64,000 bases of DNA from Gordionus sp. m RMFG-2023 (taxonomy: Eukaryota; Nematomorpha; Gordioida; Chordodea; Parachordodidae), in contig NC_088778.1 of assembly GCF_954871325.1 (NCBI RefSeq), forward strand, positions 6,791,743 through 6,855,742, in the 5' to 3' direction. Below, piece by piece: positions 62,301 to 64,000 of this stretch (within the stretch, counting starts at the first letter, position 1; each line of letters starts with the position of its first letter). The notes under the pieces are model-generated. The model was not told the DNA's origin. It saw only the letters and a list, made by a program, of their open reading frames with translations, and searched no databases. The position numbers and the translations under genes were made by a program.

Positions 62301-63526
62301 TCCATTTAGCCTATTTTTTTAAAAAGGGCTAAATAAGATATTTAGCCAAAATATTATTATCTAACCTCGAAATTTAGCCCATCGAGTCGTTTATTTAAAA
62401 TCCTTTATTTTGTTTAGATAATATACCAAAAAAATTGTGTACAAATTATAGCTATTTTTTTTTAACATTACAACAAATAAATTGAGTTCTTTCCCAATTT
62501 ATTATTATGATTATTTATATATACAATCATAAAATAACCCAGAAATCTGCATTATCCAATATTTTTTGAAAATGCTAAATATCGGTGCAGATCCTATATT
62601 TAATATTGGCACTACCCCTATAGAGTACTGAAGGATTTCGAAAAAAAATGCGTTTTGTAAAAAAGTGGATATAGAACACTATTATATTCACCCAAAGCTA
62701 TGAATTTTTATTTTTAATTAATAAAGAAAAAAAATCGATAATAACCTTTATCTTCGTTGATGGTCATCATAGGCAGGGAGTAGACTACGTCGTATTTTGA
62801 ATAAGGGGCCTTCAGTTTCAATCCTAGCAAATCCTAGCATATTAATAAATAAAAATTATATAGACATACTTTATATTTTTATGACTAATAAAAGGATTAC
62901 CACAAAATTTTTTATCATCCTCCAGGGGGCTTATAATTTTCTCGACTTCGTGAAAATATCGCAACTTTTTCAACATCCAATTTGTGTCGTCAAAACCTCG
63001 ATTCAAGATCTGGCTGACCAAATCTTGATGCTTAGGTTAGGCTGATATCTTGATTACGCCATTTTTTAAAATGGCGGAGGTTATTGACAACACTGAAAAA
63101 AATGGAGTCGAACTCGAACTTATTTCTATAAAATAAAATTTTGGATAAAATTTTTTACTCAGATCAGTCGATAATTTTTTTTAAATTTTTTTACTCAGAT
63201 TAGTCGAAATTTTTTTTTACTCTTCTTTTTAAATAATATCATGAAAAACAATAACCTTGCCAGGTATGGTTCCTAGTTCGATGATCTCCCCAAATTGACC
63301 GGTAAAGCCTTGAAAACTCATATTCCTAGCGCCATTTGAAGAACACACATAAATATCCATGTTACCATCGCCATTTTGTGAGGCATTAGCTTTCCCGTCA
63401 TTTTCCAAGTTTTTCCCAGCCAAAAAGGCTTTATAAAGAATATCAGGGTGGATCCAAGCATTGGTTTGGCCATACATAGTTTCTGGCCTTAGAGTAGCTG
63501 CGGGTAAATACACTCGACCACTCCAG
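41149..63526 (-). CDS. LARS1: Cytosolic leucyl-tRNA synthetase, 5' end outside window, 20 exons
   Basis: Charges tRNA-Leu with leucine in the cytosol and edits mischarged products. Exons (minus strand, in gene order): 63526-63256, 62833-62746, 61552-61422, 60616-60476, 60276-60113, 59288-59134, 58361-58220, 57803-57576, 57328-57271, 56640-56595 (or 56571), 56157-55990, 55493-55412, 47679-47589, 47372-47226, 46851-46717, 46496-46392, 44337-44227, 44119-44033, 43079-42890, 41307-41149. All junctions are GT..AG and in phase, giving about 900 residues that align with human LARS1 from the editing domain to near the end. The N-terminus with the HIGH motif is right of the window. The last 25-30 residues were not found: exon 20 ends at a GTATGC donor and no following exon was recognised. 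The introns carry piggyBac, LINE and hAT insertions, mostly antisense to the gene. Confidence 0.93.
43519..43628. repeat. Short inverted-repeat element in LARS1 intron
   Basis: Left arm AATCAGCTGGTGACACGCCA then TTTTGGTATCCC; right arm is the reverse complement of AATCAGCTGATGGACGCCAT then ATTGGTTTCCC. About 32-bp arms with a 40-bp AT-rich loop. Probably a tiny MITE; no clear target duplication. Confidence 0.7.
43942..43985. repeat. Perfect 20-bp palindromic hairpin
   Basis: Left arm AACGAATAAATACACACTTT (43942-43961), loop ATGC, right arm is its exact reverse complement (43966-43985). It lies in the LARS1 intron between exons 44033 and 43079, about 50 bp downstream of the donor on the gene strand. 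No further element structure is visible around it. Confidence 0.95.
44530..45815 (-). mobile_element. hAT element with BED-finger ORF and GGCCCGG arrays
   Basis: Ends CAGAGACCTGCAGAGGCACC and the reverse complement of CAGAGACCTGCAGGCCCGGC. It is flanked by a perfect 8-bp duplication CTATATAT (44522-44529 and 45816-45823), so the insertion is fairly young. GGCCCGG words are clustered inside both ends (44563-44595 and 45670-45806), as expected for subterminal transposase-binding sites. The middle encodes only a BED finger on the minus strand. At 1,286 bp it lacks the catalytic part of the transposase, so it is non-autonomous. It sits in the LARS1 intron between exons 46392 and 44337. Confidence 0.88.
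45138..45347 (-). CDS. BED zinc-finger ORF of the hAT element (partial)
   Basis: Open frame of 69 residues: [20 protein letters not shown] then [20 protein letters not shown] and HLK. The aromatic start, C-x-x-C, and terminal H at the proper spacing match a BED finger, the DNA-binding N-terminus of hAT transposases. The second histidine is expected just past HLK, and the frame ends there with a stop (TAA-type), so the domain is clipped. The remaining transposase is absent. Confidence 0.7.
   Translation of the reverse strand: MAQNTNDIINKIKNNIYSFRNTNNNLKSEIWAKFNIIIDENKKNIGYVQCKNCSSILSYNYKHGTSHLK
46392..55493 (-). CDS. LARS1: LARS1 exons for the anticodon-binding domain
   Basis: Exon 55493-55412 ([19 protein letters not shown]) joins across a 7.7-kb intron to 47679-47589 ([20 protein letters not shown] then [10 protein letters not shown]). 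Then come 47372-47226 ([29 protein letters not shown]), 46851-46717 ([20 protein letters not shown]) and 46496-46392 ([18 protein letters not shown]). Homology to human LARS1 is continuous. The intron phase is kept across the transposon-filled intron (AA plus C makes Asn of FANEIN). This shows that the nested elements sit wholly inside the intron. Confidence 0.92.
47989..48196 (+). mobile_element. LINE fragment 1 (reverse transcriptase internal piece)
   Basis: Starts at TTTCAAACATTG and covers the segment [19 protein letters not shown] to EPKKFA. It breaks at AAATTCGC, where LINE segment 2 begins at once. By its synonymous bases (GGACAACATTACAGCTGAAT) it belongs with segments 3 and 4 rather than segment 2. 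Confidence 0.8.
48197..49697 (+). mobile_element. LINE segment 2 with long open reverse transcriptase
   Basis: A 494-residue open frame (48215-49699) of a non-LTR retrotransposon lacking the endonuclease. Reverse transcriptase landmarks: [72 protein letters not shown] and the intact catalytic [12 protein letters not shown]. It is truncated at the 5' end (starting at AGTATTCCTAACTTAATGG) and cut at TCCTCGCCAA at the 3' end. The clade is not certain; it is an APE-type element different from the RTE copies at 37-41 kb. Incomplete, so not autonomous. Confidence 0.88.
49698..50600 (-). mobile_element. LINE segment 3, inverted
   Basis: The minus-strand frame (50449-49649 plus upstream sequence to 50596) repeats the first half of the ORF ([20 protein letters not shown] ... 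TPHLLSK) and ends shortly before the catalytic core. It shares substitutions with segment 4 (LVSRKEW, YKKLKYF, TTMNSHT) and not with segment 2 (LASRKEW, YRKLKYF, TTVNSHT). Tail to tail with segment 2, head to head with segment 4. Confidence 0.85.
50601..52680 (+). mobile_element. LINE segment 4 with endonuclease end, core-deleted RT and ORF 3' end
   Basis: From NFYAPQN and [11 protein letters not shown] (endonuclease motifs, about 50605-50735) through [20 protein letters not shown] (endonuclease end, 50965-51030), then 51122-51868 (RT first half). At about 51811 the frame jumps from KIWES directly to the region normally after SYADD, deleting the catalytic core. The 3' part (52098-52538) carries [18 protein letters not shown] and [20 protein letters not shown] and ends at a stop in 52538, followed by probable 3' UTR. 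It is the longest copy here but inactive. Confidence 0.85.
53355..55150 (+). pseudogene. piggyBac transposase, broken into about four frames
   Basis: Frame 1 (53355-54083): acidic N-terminus, then [40 protein letters not shown] and LSIDE (first catalytic Asp). Frame 2 (54085-54408): [35 protein letters not shown] (second Asp). Frame 3 (54645-54923): GMGGVDLHD (third Asp) and [20 protein letters not shown]. Frame 4 (54920-55159): [20 protein letters not shown], the Cys-rich C-terminal finger. The domain order is that of piggyBac. The reading frame changes after LSIDE, between about 54405 and 54645, and near 54920, so no full-length protein is made. Confidence 0.9.
55570..55790. repeat. Fold-back element, CAGCTGTTAAA family, in LARS1 intron
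   Basis: Left arm ATTCGACACGATTTAACAGC then TGAGCGATTTTTAAA (55599-55632). Right arm is the reverse complement of ATTCGACATTTAACAGCTGA then TCGTTTTTTAAA (55731-55762). Outside them GATTCATAGTTTGATCC and GGAGTGGGATTCC are also related. Copies are at 22675 and 63760. It lies between LARS1 exons 55990 and 55493. Confidence 0.7.
55990..60616 (-). CDS. LARS1: LARS1 exons for the catalytic core second half, with KMSKS
   Basis: Landmarks in order: [17 protein letters not shown] and [11 protein letters not shown] (60616-60476); VALCDQWF (60276-60113), completed by [24 protein letters not shown] (59288-59134); [20 protein letters not shown] (58361-58220); [20 protein letters not shown] (57803-57576); [14 protein letters not shown] joined to MSKSTGNF (57328-57271 and 56640 down), giving the class I KMSKS signature across an exon junction; [20 protein letters not shown] (56157-55990). 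All match cytosolic and archaeal-type LeuRS, in which the editing domain is inserted before this half of the catalytic fold. Confidence 0.93.
58625..58920. repeat. TTCGAATATTCG-type dispersed repeat in LARS1 intron
   Basis: Contains ATTTGATTCGATACC, ATCGAATCGAATATTCGTCG and AATCGAATAACAC. It resembles the block at 33735-34060. Ends were not defined. Confidence 0.4.
59600..59735. repeat. Fragment of GGGCTTTTTAACAACACTG MITE
   Basis: The right end CGAATCGGGCTTTTTAACAA then CACTG matches the ends of the 15428 MITE. The inner GAGATTTGGCAAATAGATGT matches 16610-16640. The left end is missing. It lies in the LARS1 intron between exons 60113 and 59288. Confidence 0.5.
60901..61128. mobile_element. 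hAT-type MITE of the GCCCG family in LARS1 intron
   Basis: Ends CAGAGACCGGCCGAGGTACC and the reverse complement of CAAAGACCTGCGGGCTCGGT. Flanks ATATAAAT (60893-60900) and ATATGAAT (61129-61136) are an 8-bp duplication with one mismatch. It is 228 bp and non-coding. Its ends match the 1,286-bp element at 44530, which is thus a plausible longer relative. Confidence 0.82.
61422..63526 (-). CDS. LARS1: LARS1 exons for the CP1 editing domain
   Basis: The first visible exon holds the threonine-rich editing motif [16 protein letters not shown], then [11 protein letters not shown]. It has a short Asn/Gly-rich insertion (about 63370-63420) not present in the human sequence as I recall it. The second exon (62833-62746) gives [18 protein letters not shown] then [11 protein letters not shown]. 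The third (61552-61422) gives [20 protein letters not shown], which carries the conserved Asp of the editing pocket. Together they form the post-transfer editing site that hydrolyses mischarged tRNA. The introns hold a hAT MITE (62157-62620). Confidence 0.92.
62157..62620. mobile_element. hAT-type MITE in LARS1 intron
   Basis: Ends TAGGGCTGTGCCGATCC and (reverse complement) TAGGGGTAGTGCCAATAT. Flanks AAGAATAC (62149-62156) and TAGAGTAC (62621-62628) match at six of eight bases. Inside (62325-62395) are words of the GCCCGATT repeat family, perhaps an insertion. A related end (GGATGTACCGACATTTTTTT, minus strand) lies at about 41040-41065 next to LARS1 exon 20. Confidence 0.6.
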
Positions 63527-63759
63527 CTGATTTTTTTAAGATGAGGGGAGTCTAGAAACTGTCTGTTAAAATAATTTGTGGGTTGAATTTTTTAAAATAT
63601 TAGTCTATATTCAGAACATGGTTTTTTTTAAAAAACATTTGATTAGCTCTAAATCCATTTTTGATATATGTGTTCATAATTTAAAATTAAGTTTAACTCC
63701 ATACGCATCTAAAATATCAGAACTTAGTATAAAAATTTGCGTGAGATTTAACAGTTTTA

Positions 63760-63972
63760 GGCTGGATTCATTTACAGCTAAGCGATTTCAAAAATATTTT
63801 AATGAGATCAATTTTTCTTTATTAAAATCAATAATTCTTGGATTATTATCATAAACTTTATTAAGATTAAATTAATATTAAAAAAAGTATTCTCATAAAA
63901 CAGATTAAAATCGACCTGCTGTTAAATCGTGTCAGAATTGAATCCCGCTATGAATCTAGCCATAAAATAGGG
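63760..63972. repeat. Copy of CAGCTGTTAAA inverted-repeat family
   Basis: The right arm CGACCTGCTGTTAAATCGTG then TCAGAATTGAATCCCGCTAT and GAATCTAGCCAT matches the outer arm of the 55570 copy. The left arm TTTACAGCTAAGCGATTT is shorter and worn. Shared inner words AATGAGATCAATTTT and CAATAATTCTTGGATTATTA tie it to the 55570 copy. It lies in the LARS1 intron upstream of the first visible exon. Confidence 0.55.
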
Positions 63973-64000
63973 ATAGCTATACCCTACCCAATTGCCCATA

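Overview
This is a very AT-rich eukaryotic window, most likely from an invertebrate animal. The evidence is two spliced genes with GT..AG introns, a TRIM-NHL gene, a cytosolic-type leucyl-tRNA synthetase, and a load of animal-type transposons (hAT, piggyBac, RTE and another LINE, a Tc1/mariner-type MITE, a pogo-like remnant). No bacterial signature, CRISPR array, rRNA or convincing tRNA was seen. I cannot name the phylum from sequence alone.

Layout. (1) 1-6353, plus strand: the 3' part of a TRIM-NHL gene. I placed 14 exons, and all 13 junctions agree in reading phase. They give about 1,080 residues: coiled-coil end, filamin repeat, a long disordered linker, then a complete six-bladed NHL propeller at the C-terminus. 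Inside the linker a single 103-bp exon encodes a peptide that closely resembles the eIF4E-binding site of 4E-BP. This is the most interesting biology in the window. (2) 6.4-37.2 kb: a gene-poor, low-complexity desert with decayed hAT elements, hAT MITEs, a pogo-like remnant, microsatellites and homopolymeric G/C runs. Two related hAT copies (26.4 and 30.7 kb) give natural empty sites for two younger insertions. (3) 37.2-40.8 kb: two RTE-type LINE copies lying head to head. (4) 41.1-63.5 kb, minus strand: LARS1, cytosolic leucyl-tRNA synthetase, from the editing domain to near the C-terminus, in 20 phase-consistent exons. The first exons lie beyond the right edge and the last exon was not found.

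LARS1 introns are where most recent mobile-element activity shows. One 7.7-kb intron holds a piggyBac element with TTAA target duplications, and inside it four LINE segments of mixed orientation. Other introns hold a 1.29-kb hAT element with a perfect 8-bp target duplication, several MITEs and a perfect 20-bp hairpin. Both genes have translation-related roles. The synthetase is housekeeping, and the TRIM-NHL protein, if the 4E-like exon is functional, could be a translational repressor that contacts eIF4E directly.
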